47,106 bases of DNA from Clostridiales bacterium (GCA_020860575.1 JAJBUB010000061.1:1-47106), one strand, 5' to 3'; positions 8,522 to 17,221 are shown, counted from the stretch's first letter. Notes: generated by a model not told the origin, from the sequence alone. Numbers and translations: made by a program.

Positions 8522-9855
8522 TCCCGGTTGGCGAAGGTGGTGAACTCCGGCAGCCACTGGACCATGACCTTGCCTGTCTCGCCATGCCGGTTTTTGGCCA
8601 CGATGATCTCCGCGTGGTTCTTATATTCGCTGTTTTCGTTGTAATAGTCGTCCCGGTAGATGAACATGACCTCGTCTGCGTCCTGCTCGATGGCGCCGGA
8701 CTCCCGGAGGTCGGAGAGCATGGGGCGCTTGTCCGCCCGGCTCTCGTTGGCACGGGAGAGCTGGCTCAGGCAGAGCACCGGCACGTTCAGCTCCTTGGCC
8801 ATGATCTTCAGCGCCCGGGAGATGTCGGAGACCACCTGCTGGCGGCTCTCTCCGGAATAGTTCTGTTTGCCGCCGGAGGAGGTCATGAGCTGGAGATAGT
8901 CGATGACCACCAGGCCCAGATTTTCCACCCGCCGGCACTTGGCGTTCATGTCCGCCACGGACAGCATAGGGTTGTCGTCGATGAGGATGGAGGTTGCGTT
9001 CAAGCTCCGGCAGGCCAGAGTCAGCTTCTCCCAGTCCTCCTCCTCCAGCTGACCGGTCATCAGCTTCTGGCTGGGGATAAAGGATTCGCTGGAGATGAGA
9101 CGCATGACCAGCTGCTCCCGGCTCATCTCCAGGGAGAAGAACACCACCGACTTGCCGGAGTGCTTTCCCGCCTCCAGCAGAATGTTCAGCCCCAGAGAGG
9201 TCTTGCCCATACCGGGGCGGCCCGCCAGCAGCACCAGGTCAGAGTTGCCCAGGCCGGAGATCATCCGGTCCAGATCGGTCAGTCCGGTGGAGAGGCCGGG
9301 GACCTCGCTGTCCGACTCGGACAGCTCCCCGATGCGGGCGTACACGTCTGCCGTCACAGAGGAGATGGGAATCAGCCCCTGGGCGGCTCTGCCGTTACGG
9401 ATGGCGTAGATCTTTTGCTCCGCCGCCTCCAGCACGTCCGACCCGGTGCCGGTACCCTCGTTCACCAGTCCGGTGATCTCCTCCGCCGTCTCCGCCACCC
9501 GGCGGAGCAGGGACTTGTCCCGGACAATCTCCACATATTCCATGACATTGGCGGCAGTGGGGGTCACCTCCATCAGCTGGAGCAGAAAGGCCCGGGTGGT
9601 GCCCTCCACATAGGTCCCGTCCTGGCGCATCTGCTCCTGGACGGTCACCGGGTCGATCTTTTTGGACAGGGAGAACATGGAGTAGATGGCCTCATAGACC
9701 TCTAAATGCTGCTTGACGTAAAAGTCCTCCGGCCGCAGCTTCTCGATAACCTGGGGGATACAGCGGCTGTCGATGAGCATGGCGCCCAGCACCGCCTGCT
9801 CTGCGGCGTCGGAGTGGGGCATCTGTCGGCTCAACAGCTCATCCAGTTCGGGCAT
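8503..9855 (-). CDS. dnaB: Replicative DNA helicase DnaB
   Basis: A 450-residue hexameric helicase that unwinds DNA at the fork. The N-terminal primase-interacting domain covers about 1-110 and opens with the DAAEQAVLGAML motif. The RecA-like domain has Walker A GRPGMGKT at about 208-215, Walker B LVVIDYLQLM, and the arginine-containing LSQLSRANESR segment. There is no intein. ATG 9855 is chosen because AAGGAAG lies 8 bases upstream; the in-frame GTG at 9864 overlaps that ribosome binding site. It follows rplI, the common Firmicute order gdpP-rplI-dnaB. A 236-bp gap with repeated hairpins separates it from rplI. Confidence 0.97.
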   Translation of the reverse strand: MPELDELLSRQMPHSDAAEQAVLGAMLIDSRCIPQVIEKLRPEDFYVKQHLEVYEAIYSMFSLSKKIDPVTVQEQMRQDGTYVEGTTRAFLLQLMEVTPTAANVMEYVEIVRDKSLLRRVAETAEEITGLVNEGTGTGSDVLEAAEQKIYAIRNGRAAQGLIPISSVTADVYARIGELSESDSEVPGLSTGLTDLDRMISGLGNSDLVLLAGRPGMGKTSLGLNILLEAGKHSGKSVVFFSLEMSREQLVMRLISSESFIPSQKLMTGQLEEEDWEKLTLACRSLNATSILIDDNPMLSVADMNAKCRRVENLGLVVIDYLQLMTSSGGKQNYSGESRQQVVSDISRALKIMAKELNVPVLCLSQLSRANESRADKRPMLSDLRESGAIEQDADEVMFIYRDDYYNENSEYKNHAEIIVAKNRHGETGKVMVQWLPEFTTFANREWKHQE

Positions 9856-9899
9856 TGGTATCACTTCCTTGAAAACGAAGGCTTTCCCGGCCTCCGGCG

Positions 9900-10091
9900 G
9901 GGTACTTTTCCCCCGGGAAAAGTACCCAAAAGCGGCTCAGGGCTTTGCCCCGAGACCCCACTCTGTAGTGGGACGGCCCCTGCGGTGGCTCGCCGTTGCG
10001 TCGGTCAGAGAACCCCCTACAGAAGCCGGGCGGGGCAAAGCCCCGCATTTGTGCGCTTATTGTTCGGCTGATGCGTAGCCGATGCGGCTAC
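9900..10091. repeat. Hairpin-rich intergenic element between rplI and dnaB
   Basis: Four perfect hairpins occupy this non-coding gap: 9900-9927 (13-bp arms, 2-nt loop), 9957-9972 (6-bp arms), 10030-10046 (7-bp arms, AAA loop) and 10075-10091 (6-bp arms, directly after the rplI stop). A GGGCTTTGCCCCG segment near 9940-9952 is the inverse of CGGGGCAAAGCCC at 10031-10043, giving outer inverted repeats. This looks like a non-coding repeat or a small palindromic mobile unit inserted within an operon. Only one copy is visible in this window. Confidence 0.45.
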
Positions 10092-10535
10092 TTATGCCTC
10101 CTCCACGAACACATAGACGGTGCCGGAGACCTCATACCCCAGCTTGGCCTTCACCTGATAGCCTCCAAAGGCCTTGATGGGGTCGGACTGGAGGCTGGTC
10201 TTGGGGACATCCACCCCGTACTGCTCCTTCAGGGCCACGGAGATCTCCTTGGTGGTGACGCTGCCGAACAGCCGCCCGCCGGAGCCTGCCTTGGCCTTGA
10301 CGTGGACCGGCATATCCTTCAGTTTTGCGGCCAGCTCCAGAGCGGCGGCCCGCTCCCGGGCCTCCTTCTCCAGACGGGCCTTCTCCTGCTGCTTCATGGT
10401 GTTCACATTGTCCGCCGTGGCGGTCACCGCCAGCTTCCGGGGAATGAGGAAGTTCCGGGCGTAGCCGTCGGAGACCTCCACCATCTGGCCCTTCTTGCCC
10501 TGTCCGGCAACATCCTTTTGCAGTATGACTTTCAT
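10092..10535 (-). CDS. rplI: 50S ribosomal protein L9
   Basis: A 147-residue ribosomal protein of normal bacterial length. The N-terminal rRNA-binding domain MKVILQKDVAGQGKKGQ...DGYARNFLIP is typical. A long central helix (about 41-75) links it to the C-terminal domain, which contains GRLFGSVTTKEI. It lies 37 bp after gdpP and upstream of dnaB. AAAGGAA precedes the ATG. Confidence 0.98.
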   Translation of the reverse strand: MKVILQKDVAGQGKKGQMVEVSDGYARNFLIPRKLAVTATADNVNTMKQQEKARLEKEARERAAALELAAKLKDMPVHVKAKAGSGGRLFGSVTTKEISVALKEQYGVDVPKTSLQSDPIKAFGGYQVKAKLGYEVSGTVYVFVEEA

Positions 10536-10572
10536 ATTCTGTACGTTCCTTTCTGGTATCCTTTACGGGAGA

Positions 10573-12552
10573 TCAGCTCTCGTAATATTTGTCGATGGCC
10601 TGGAGCAGCCGCATGAGCGTATCCTGGAGGGTGCTGTTGTGTACCTGCGCCCCGGCCGCCGCCGCGTTTCCGCCGCCGCCCAGCATCTCCAGGATGTACT
10701 GGACGTTGACCTCGCCAACGCTGCGTCCGCTAATGATGACCGTATCCCCGTCGGGGTACAGCACAAAGGAGGCGTCCGCACCGGCCACGTTGAGCAGCTC
10801 GTCGGCGGCCTGGGCTGCGATGACCCGGCTCACCTGGTTGGGTACCGCCGCCACGGCGATGTCCCCGTGGACCATCTTGGCCATGCGCAGCACGTCGTAC
10901 TTGGCAATGGTGTCGTCCAGATCGTTCTGGAACAGCTTTTTCACCTCGGTGGTGTCCGCCCCCCGGCGGCGGAGGAAGGCCGCCGCCTCAAAGGTGCGGC
11001 CCCCGGTGCGGAGGGTGAAGTTCTTGGTGTCCAGCACGATGCCCGCCAGCAGCGCCTCCGCCTCGGTGCGGAGGAGATCGGACGGCTCGATGAGGTACTG
11101 GATCATCTCAGTCACTAGCTCACTGGCGGAGGAGGCGTAAGGCTCGTGGAAGTTCAGCGCCGCATTGGAGATATAGTCCGCCGCACGGAGGTGGTGATCG
11201 ATCACCGCCACCTTGGAGGCAGATTCCAGCACATCTCTGGCGATGACCTGCTCCGGGCGGTTGGTGTCCACCACCACCAGCAGGGATTTGTTGTTCAGCC
11301 GGAGCATGGCCTCCTGGCTGGTGATGAACCGACCCTCATACTCCGGGAGCTGGGAAATGCGCTTTTTCATGATGGAGCCGGGGTAGTAGGTGGGTTCCTC
11401 AATGATATAGGCCGGAACGCCCTTGTGCCGGGCGATGGCGCAGATGCCGATGGCTGCGCCCACAGCGTCCAGATCGGCGAAATGGTGTCCCATGACGAAC
11501 ACCTCGGAGCTGGTGTGGAGCAGCTCGTTGAGGGCGTTGGACATGACCCGGCTCTTGACCTTGGTGTGCCGCTCCGTCTCCTTGGTCCGGCCCCCATAGA
11601 ATTCGAAGTTGAAGCGGTTCTTGATGACCGCCTGGTCGCCGCCCCGGGAGAGGGCCATCTCGATGGCAAGACTGGCAAAGTCCTGCATCTCTCCAAAACC
11701 GGCGTCCATGCCAATGCCGATGGAAAGGGTGGCGTTGACCCCGTTGGGGCTGACCACCTTATGCACGGCGTCCAGCACAGAGAATTTTCCCTGCTGGAAC
11801 TGCTCCAGATACTGCTCTTCAAAAATGCAGAGGTAACGGTCCCGGTCATACCGGCACAGCAGGCCCCCGGAGGGCTGGAGCCAGGCGCTGATCTCGTCCT
11901 CCACCGAGGAGCGGAGGGAGCTTCTGGCCTTGTCGTTGGTGCCGCGGATCAGGTCCTCATAGTTGTCGATGAGCAGGATGGAGACCACCGGCTTTGTGGC
12001 GTAAAACTGCCCCCGGATCTGGGCCAGAGCGGTGATATCGATCCAGTAGGTGGTAGCCAGCAGGGTCTGGTTCCCCTCCCCCGACCGGGAGACGTGGCCA
12101 AAGACCATATAGCTCTTGCCGTCGATCTTGTACTCCGTGGGACACTCGGTCTTGCCGTCCAGCAGCCATTTGGTGGAAAAGCCGGGAACGGCGGCGTCGA
12201 TTTTGGTGTCAAACAGGTGTTCCCGGTCCCCGGTGATCTTCAAAAACCGGTCGTTGGACCAGATGACATCCCCGGTGTCCGGCTGAAAGATGACCATGGG
12301 GAGAGGAGAGTTGACCATGGTATCCTTGCTGGCGGCGTCGATATGGTTAGTGACCCGGGCAATGTACTTGGCCATCTCCTTCCGGCGGCGGTTCCGGACG
12401 ATCAGGTAGTAGATAAACAGCAGCAGCACCACGCCCAGCTCGATCAGGCCCAGCTGGAGCCGAAAATAACAGGTGATCCCGGCAAATGCCGCCAGAACGA
12501 TCAGGTAGAGCCTGACCTTTGGCTCCAGGATACGGTTCAGCTTCTGGTTCAC
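10573..12552 (-). CDS. gdpP: GdpP-like cyclic-di-AMP phosphodiesterase (PAS-GGDEF-DHH)
   Basis: A 659-residue membrane protein expected to hydrolyse c-di-AMP to pApA. Two N-terminal membrane helices lie at about 14-55. A PAS-like domain follows (about 75-170), then a degenerate GGDEF domain (about 175-300) and a DHH-DHHA1 module. The DHH part shows GHHFADLDAVGAA, VVVDTN and VIDHH, which bind the two Mn ions. The C-terminal Gly-rich motif reads GGGGN, where family members usually have GGGGH. GTG 12552 is preferred: a GGGGGAG site lies 6 bases upstream and a TATAAT -10 lies at 12601-12606, so the in-frame ATG at 12654 is upstream of the promoter. It heads the gdpP-rplI-dnaB block. Confidence 0.93.
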   Translation of the reverse strand: MNQKLNRILEPKVRLYLIVLAAFAGITCYFRLQLGLIELGVVLLLFIYYLIVRNRRRKEMAKYIARVTNHIDAASKDTMVNSPLPMVIFQPDTGDVIWSNDRFLKITGDREHLFDTKIDAAVPGFSTKWLLDGKTECPTEYKIDGKSYMVFGHVSRSGEGNQTLLATTYWIDITALAQIRGQFYATKPVVSILLIDNYEDLIRGTNDKARSSLRSSVEDEISAWLQPSGGLLCRYDRDRYLCIFEEQYLEQFQQGKFSVLDAVHKVVSPNGVNATLSIGIGMDAGFGEMQDFASLAIEMALSRGGDQAVIKNRFNFEFYGGRTKETERHTKVKSRVMSNALNELLHTSSEVFVMGHHFADLDAVGAAIGICAIARHKGVPAYIIEEPTYYPGSIMKKRISQLPEYEGRFITSQEAMLRLNNKSLLVVVDTNRPEQVIARDVLESASKVAVIDHHLRAADYISNAALNFHEPYASSASELVTEMIQYLIEPSDLLRTEAEALLAGIVLDTKNFTLRTGGRTFEAAAFLRRRGADTTEVKKLFQNDLDDTIAKYDVLRMAKMVHGDIAVAAVPNQVSRVIAAQAADELLNVAGADASFVLYPDGDTVIISGRSVGEVNVQYILEMLGGGGNAAAAGAQVHNSTLQDTLMRLLQAIDKYYES

Positions 12553-12600
12553 CCGAGTCTCCCCCTTTCTCGCCTGCTCAGCCCGAACAGGCTGGTTCCC

Positions 12601-12606
12601 ATTATA
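12601..12606 (-). promoter_or_regulatory. -10 box of the gdpP-rplI-dnaB block
   Basis: A perfect TATAAT on the minus strand, 48 bp upstream of the GTG start. No good -35 is seen at 17 bp (TCTGTT is weak), so an activator or an upstream element may help. The predicted leader is short, about 40 nt. Confidence 0.5.
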
Positions 12607-12842
12607 TGTCCAAATTATGGCACAACAGAGCGAGAATTGCAAGAGAATTCCCAAAATGCAGGAAAACCCGGGGGATGCGTCCCCAAGTCGCCTCCCGTCG
12701 GCTCCGGTTGTTCACAATTCGTTCCCAAACTTCTCACAAAATCTTCATGCACTTCCGCCGCGGCTCTGGTATACTTCTCATTGTCAGGAACGAAGCATTC
12801 AACAAACATCCTCCTTTCTTTTCTCTCTCTTTTTTCTCTCAA

Positions 12843-12886
12843 CCCACAGCCCGACAGACGAAAGCCTGCCGGGCTGCGGGCGTTTT
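12843..12886 (+). terminator. Orphan plus-strand terminator in the gdpP/amylase gap
   Basis: Arms 12843-12857 and 12866-12880 pair at 13 of 15 positions around an 8-nt loop, followed by CGTTTT. It is oriented for plus-strand transcripts, but no plus-strand gene lies upstream; both flanking genes are on the minus strand. The rest of the 434-bp gap (12553-12986) holds the gdpP -10 box, a possible weak extended -10 (TGGTATACT, 12767-12775, plus strand), a long pyrimidine tract (about 12809-12840) and the amylase terminator. I see no credible protein gene in it. Confidence 0.5.
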
Positions 12887-12903
12887 CCGGCTTGTCCGAA
12901 TGA

Positions 12904-12939
12904 AAAGGCTCCTCCGTTTTCCGAAACGGCGGAGCCTTT
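12904..12939 (-). terminator. Terminator of the amylase gene
   Basis: The stem AAAGGCTC-CTCCGTTT / AAACGGCGGAGCCTTT has one mismatch and a 4-nt loop. On the minus strand it ends in CCTTTTC. It lies 48 bp past the amylase stop. A TTTG on the plus side may make it bidirectional. Confidence 0.7.
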
Positions 12940-12986
12940 GTCTGTGAGGTGATTTGACGTTTTCGGTTGAAAATGCGGGAGCCTTC

Positions 12987-14861
12987 TCATTCCCCCTGCC
13001 CCCGGAACCGCAGCAAACGGCGGCCCATGGGGGGAACGGACGCCGTCAGCCGACCGTTCTCGGCGGGGACCGTCTCTCCGCTGTCCAGGTCTTCGGCGGA
13101 GGGAAAGTCCCAGGGGACGGAAATTTCGGTTTCCGTATCCCCGGCGTTGACCGCCAGGGCGATTGCCTCGTCCTCCAGCGTACGGGCGAAGGACAGCGCC
13201 TGGCCGGGGCAGTCGCCCCAGACGATCCCGCCGGAGCGGAGGCACTCGTTCTGCTTTCGCAGACTGCCCAGCTCCCGATAGCAAGCCAAAACCTCCTCAT
13301 CCTCGTTGTCCCAGGGATAGGGACGGCGGTTGAAGGGGTCCTCGAAGCCGGTCATGCCCGCCTCGTCACCATAGTAGACGGTGGGGGCACCGGGGAAGGC
13401 GAACAGCACCGCCAGCCCCAGCCGCAGCCGCTGCCAACCCTGCGTCCGCTCCTGTCCGGTCATGACATAGGTCGAACGGGTCTCCTTGCTCCACTCATAC
13501 CGCTGGGAGCCGACGCCCAAATAGGTCAGAATACGCAGGGTGTCGTGGGTACCCAGGGCGTTCATGGCGGACTAGAACGCGAAGGGCGGGGAGTTCTCCC
13601 GAAGGGTCTCCATCCGCTCCCGGAAGTCGGCCCCGGCTCCCCCCAGGAGAAAGTCGATCAGGGCGGAGCGGAAGGGATAGTTCATCAGTCCGTCCAGATG
13701 ATTGCCCAGCAGGTGCTTTCGCCGGACGCCGTAGGCCACCTTGTTGGAGCCGTCCTCCCAGACCTCTCCGATGACCACCGCCTCCGGGTTCTCCTCCCGG
13801 ACGGCCTGGTGCAGACCGCGGATAAAGTCGTCGGGCAGCTCGTCGGCCACGTCCAGCCGCCAGCCGTCCGCCCCCGCCCGGAGCCACTTGCGCACCACCG
13901 AGTTCTCCCCGCCGAAGATGAACTCCCGGTAGGAGGGGCAATGCTCGTTGACAGCAGGGAGAGAGTAGATGCCCCACCAGGATTCGTATTCATTGGGCCA
14001 GTTGGTAAAGCAGAACCAGTCGTAATAGGGGGACTCTTTGCTCTGCTTCGCCCCGGCGTCGGGGTAATAGCCGTCCCCGTTGAAGTAGCGGCTGACATAG
14101 CCGGTGTGATTGAACACGCCGTCCAGAATGACCCGGATGCCCCGCTCATGGGCCGCCTTGCAGAGGGCCTGAAAATCCTCGTTGGTCCCCAGCATGGGGT
14201 CCACTCGGTCGTAGTCCGCCGTGCCGTAGCGGTGGTTCTCCGCCGCCTCAAAGATGGGGCAGAAATAGATGGTCTCCACGCCCAGGGAGGCGATATAGTC
14301 CAGCTTTTCCTGGATGCCCTTCAAATCGCCGCCGAAAAAGTCCCGGTTGCGCACCTCGCCCCGCTCGTTGGGCCGCCACTCCGGCTCGCTGTTCCAGTCT
14401 CCGTGAACGGTGCGTCCGCCCACCATGCCCATAGGGCTGGGTACCCGGCTCCGGTGGAACCGGTCCGGAAAGATCTGGTAGCACATTCCCTTGCCAAACC
14501 AGTCAGGCACCCGGTCGGTGGGGTCATAGACGGTGAGCTGATAGGGGCCAAGCTCTTGGTACTGGCCGTTCAGCCCGGTCAGCTGAAAGGAATACCAGAT
14601 CAGGCCCAGATAATCCCCCACCGGCAGGCGACCGGAAAACACGTCGACGCCCCGATCGGTGTCTGTCCAGATCATAGGATATTCCCGGACCCGGTCGTTG
14701 TCCGCCTCAAATCGGGCGATCAGCTTGCCCTGGGAGAATCCCTCCCGGCGCAGCGGGCGGAGCTTCAGCTCCACCACCGTCCCCGGCGTCACCGCCCCAT
14801 AGGGATATTTATACTCCTCGCTCCGGGAGTAATAGGTCTGGTTGTCATACATGGCACTCAT
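12987..14861 (-). pseudogene. GH13 alpha-amylase / neopullulanase-like gene broken by an in-frame amber codon
   Basis: The reading frame from 14861 to 12987 is intact except for one TAG at 13572-13574. The protein before the stop (about 429 residues) has an N-terminal beta-sandwich-like domain (about 1-110) and most of the GH13 barrel: DGVFNHTG, GWRLDVADEL with the Asp nucleophile, and GEVWEDGS with the acid/base Glu. The part after the stop begins SAMNALGTHDT, carrying the third catalytic Asp, and ends in a C-terminal beta domain (about 195 residues). Both parts are in the same frame. The second part has no ribosome binding site. A single base change of a Tyr codon (TAC or TAT) would give TAG, though I cannot check which residue homologues carry. 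Without readthrough the product lacks the third carboxylate and should be inactive. AAAGGG lies before ATG 14861 and 14852. A sequencing error is the main alternative. Confidence 0.85.
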
Positions 14862-14887
14862 CCCTTTTGGTCTGTTGTCATTACGAT

Positions 14888-14920
14888 AGGGCACCTGCCC
14901 CTGCCTGGAGCAGATGCCCT
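14888..14920 (-). promoter_or_regulatory. Inverted repeat at the amylase transcription start
   Basis: Ten-base arms (14888-14897 and 14911-14920) match with a single mismatch and lie right at the predicted transcript start. It could be an operator for a repressor or a 5' RNA hairpin. No regulator gene is adjacent. Confidence 0.4.
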
Positions 14921-14923
14921 GTC

Positions 14924-14952
14924 AGTATAACACACAATTTGCCTTGTGAAAA
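14924..14952 (-). promoter_or_regulatory. Promoter of the amylase gene
   Basis: Minus strand: TTTTCA (14947-14952), 17-bp spacer, TATACT (14924-14929) with TGT just before it, an extended -10. It lies in the gap between comM and the amylase. Confidence 0.5.
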
Positions 14953-14988
14953 GGAAAAATTTGGGCGGCTGCACCCGGGTGTGCGGCG

Positions 14989-16503
14989 TCACTTGAAATA
15001 CTTGCTGGTACGATAGCCGATGGCCTCCGCCAGATGGAGGGCGGAGATCTGCTCCGCCCCCTCCAGGTCGGCCACCGTCCTGGCCACCCGGAGGATGCGG
15101 TCATAGCTCCGGGCAGTCAGCCCCAGCCGCTCGAACGCCTGGCGGAGCAGGGTGTTCCCCGCCTCGTCCAGCACACAGTACCGGGACAACTCCGGCTGAC
15201 CCATGTGGGCGTTGCAGTCCACCCCGGTCCCCTGGTAGCGCTGCCGCTGCCGCTCTCTGGCCCGCTCCACCCGCTCCTTGATCTGGGCGGAGGACTCTCC
15301 CGGTTTCCGGTGGCTCAGCTCCTCATAGCTCAGGGCGGGGACGTCCACCTGGAGGTCGATCCGGTCCAGCAGCGGCCCGGAGACCCGGGAGCGATACCGC
15401 TCTACCTCCCGCTGACTGCACCGGCACCGCCTGTCGTCAAAGCCGTACCAGCCGCATTTGCAGGGATTCATGGCGCAGACCAGCATGAACTGGCTGGGAT
15501 AGACCACCGTCCCTGCCACCCGGGAGATCTGCACCTTTCCGTCCTCCAGAGGCTGACGAAGCACCTCCAGGGCGTCCCGGTTGAATTCCGGCAGCTCGTC
15601 CAGGAAGAGCACCCCGTGATGGGCCAGAGAGACTTCTCCCGGTCGGAGCAGCGCACCACCGCCTGCCAGAGCAGGGGGTGAGACGGTGTGGTGGGGAGAG
15701 CGGAAGGGCCGCTGGGTGGCCATGGGGTGTTCCGCGTCCAGCTGTCCCGCCACGCTCATCAGCTCGGTGACCTCCAGCGCCTCCTCCTGGGTCATATCCG
15801 GCAGGATGGAGGGGATACGCTTGGCCAGCATACTCTTTCCCGAGCCGGGAGGACCCACCATGAGCAGGTGATGTCCTCCGGCAGCGGCGATCTCCGCCGC
15901 CCGCTTCACCTGGGCCTGGCCCTTGATGTCGGCAAAATCGGGAACGACCTCCGCACTGGGCTTTGGCGTCCAGGGGACGGCGGGGGCGATCTCCGAGCGC
16001 CCGCAGAGGTGGTCTACCAGCGTCTCCAGCCGGTCCACTGGATAGACCGTCAGCCCTTCGGCCAGAGTGGCCTCCGGGGCGTTGTCCCGGGGGACAAATA
16101 GGCGTTGGATGCCCGCCCGCCGGGCGGCCATGGCCATGGGCAGCACTCCCCGCACCGGCCGCAGCTCCCCGGAGAGGGAGACCTCTCCCAAAAAGGCGCA
16201 GTCCTCCAGGGAGGCAAAGATCTGCCCGCTGGCGGAGAGGATGCCCACCAGGATGGGCAGGTCGTACACCGTCCCCTCCTTCCTCCGGTCCGCCGGGGCC
16301 AGGTTGACGGTGATCCGCCCCACCGGGAAGGTAAAACGGCAGTTTTTCACGGCGGCGCGGACCCGGTCCCGGGACTCCCTCACGGCGGCGTCGGGCAGGC
16401 CCACCACCTCGAACCCCGGCAGCCCCGGGGCCAGGTCGCACTCCACCCGCACCTCATAGCCGGAGATCCCCTGGAGGGCCAGGGAACGGACGCTGACGAC
16501 CAT
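14989..16503 (-). CDS. comM: YifB/ComM family Mg-chelatase-like AAA+ ATPase
   Basis: A 504-residue protein. ComM is a hexameric helicase that promotes branch migration in natural transformation; the role in Firmicutes is less clear. The N-terminal Lon-protease-like S5 domain (about 1-165) starts MVVSVRSLALQGI. The AAA+ domain has Walker A GPPGSGKS at about 213-220, followed by RPFRSPHHT and GVLFLDELPEF (Walker B). The C-terminal Mg-chelatase domain includes SYDRILRVARTVADL. ATG 16503 is preferred over the in-frame GTG 16512, because GAGGTG lies 6 bases before ATG. It starts 15 bp after the HD hydrolase stop, so the two share a transcript. An imperfect GC-rich hairpin with T-rich sequence follows at about 14950-14988. 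Confidence 0.94.
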   Translation of the reverse strand: MVVSVRSLALQGISGYEVRVECDLAPGLPGFEVVGLPDAAVRESRDRVRAAVKNCRFTFPVGRITVNLAPADRRKEGTVYDLPILVGILSASGQIFASLEDCAFLGEVSLSGELRPVRGVLPMAMAARRAGIQRLFVPRDNAPEATLAEGLTVYPVDRLETLVDHLCGRSEIAPAVPWTPKPSAEVVPDFADIKGQAQVKRAAEIAAAGGHHLLMVGPPGSGKSMLAKRIPSILPDMTQEEALEVTELMSVAGQLDAEHPMATQRPFRSPHHTVSPPALAGGGALLRPGEVSLAHHGVLFLDELPEFNRDALEVLRQPLEDGKVQISRVAGTVVYPSQFMLVCAMNPCKCGWYGFDDRRCRCSQREVERYRSRVSGPLLDRIDLQVDVPALSYEELSHRKPGESSAQIKERVERARERQRQRYQGTGVDCNAHMGQPELSRYCVLDEAGNTLLRQAFERLGLTARSYDRILRVARTVADLEGAEQISALHLAEAIGYRTSKYFK

Positions 16504-16518
16504 AGCACTCACCTCAAA

Positions 16519-17103
16519 TCAGACGTTGTCGTTTTCCAGGAAATAGGTGGCCTCCATATCCGCCACCGACAGGGCGAAGGCCAGGGGGTACATCTGGAAC
16601 GCCTTGCCTACGACCCCCTTGTCCTCGCTGCCGGAGAAGCCCATGTGGTAGCGGATGGCGAAGGCCTCCTCACGGGTGAGCCGGAGATAGCCGTTGACCA
16701 CATAGACGCTCTTCTCCCCGTGGCCGTAGGGCATGGGGTCGTCGAACTGATAGGATGGCACCTGGGTCCATTTGCCGTCCTCTCCCTTCACGTTGCGGAA
16801 GGTCTTTTTGTAGCAGCCCGCCTTGCACACGTCGTGGAGCAGGGCCACCAGAGCTACCGTCTCCTCGGAGTACTCTAGGCCGTACAGCTCGTTCACCCGC
16901 TCCCGGGCCAGGTAGTCCACCAGGCAGTGGTAGACGTTCAGGCTGTGCTCGCACAGGCCCCCCTCGTAGGCCCCGTGATACCGGGCCGAGGCGGGGGCAG
17001 TGAAGAAATCGCTCTTGTTGGTGAGATAGTCCAGCAGGGCGTCCGCCCCCTTCCGGGTGATCTTCTCCCGGTAGATCTCGGTGAATTCCTCTTGGCAGGA
17101 CAT
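16519..17103 (-). CDS. HD-domain phosphohydrolase
   Basis: A 194-residue protein with a metal-binding HD motif: LLHDVCKAG at about 86-94, preceded by CEHSLNVYHC, which can supply the first His. HD proteins hydrolyse phosphoesters of nucleotides; which one is not readable here. It ends in FALSVADMEATYF, a late Asp segment seen in such hydrolases. ATG 17103 has AAGGGAG 8 bases upstream; the longer in-frame start at 17181 is upstream of the promoter -10 and is rejected. First gene of a two-gene operon with comM, divergent from zapA. Confidence 0.85.
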   Translation of the reverse strand: MSCQEEFTEIYREKITRKGADALLDYLTNKSDFFTAPASARYHGAYEGGLCEHSLNVYHCLVDYLARERVNELYGLEYSEETVALVALLHDVCKAGCYKKTFRNVKGEDGKWTQVPSYQFDDPMPYGHGEKSVYVVNGYLRLTREEAFAIRYHMGFSGSEDKGVVGKAFQMYPLAFALSVADMEATYFLENDNV

Positions 17104-17139
17104 TGAAAACACTCCCTTCTGTGGGATGTAATATGAGAA

Positions 17140-17145
17140 ATTATA
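17140..17145 (-). promoter_or_regulatory. Extended -10 promoter of the HD hydrolase/comM operon
   Basis: TATAAT on the minus strand preceded by TGC (extended -10). The -35 region 17 bp upstream is weak. It is divergent from the zapA promoter about 80 bp away. Confidence 0.6.
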
Positions 17146-17221
17146 GCATACCTCTTGCCGCTCCGCCACAGTTCCCGGCAAATTTTCGGGAAAATCGGTT
17201 TCTTTGTTTCCGGCTGTGTGA

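Noticed and set aside
8503-9855. Intein in the replicative helicase
   Set aside because: The DnaB length (450 residues) and continuous motifs leave no room for one.
12615-12842. 75-codon minus-strand frame upstream of gdpP
   Set aside because: An AAAGGAGG is nearby, but its usable ATG sits directly against it, other starts give tiny peptides, and the sequence resembles nothing known. The frame runs across the gdpP promoter region.
13565-13580. Selenocysteine or pyrrolysine recoding at the amylase stop
   Set aside because: TAG is not the selenocysteine codon. No pyrrolysine gene lies in this window. A point mutation or read error is simpler, so recoding is kept only as a check in the finding.
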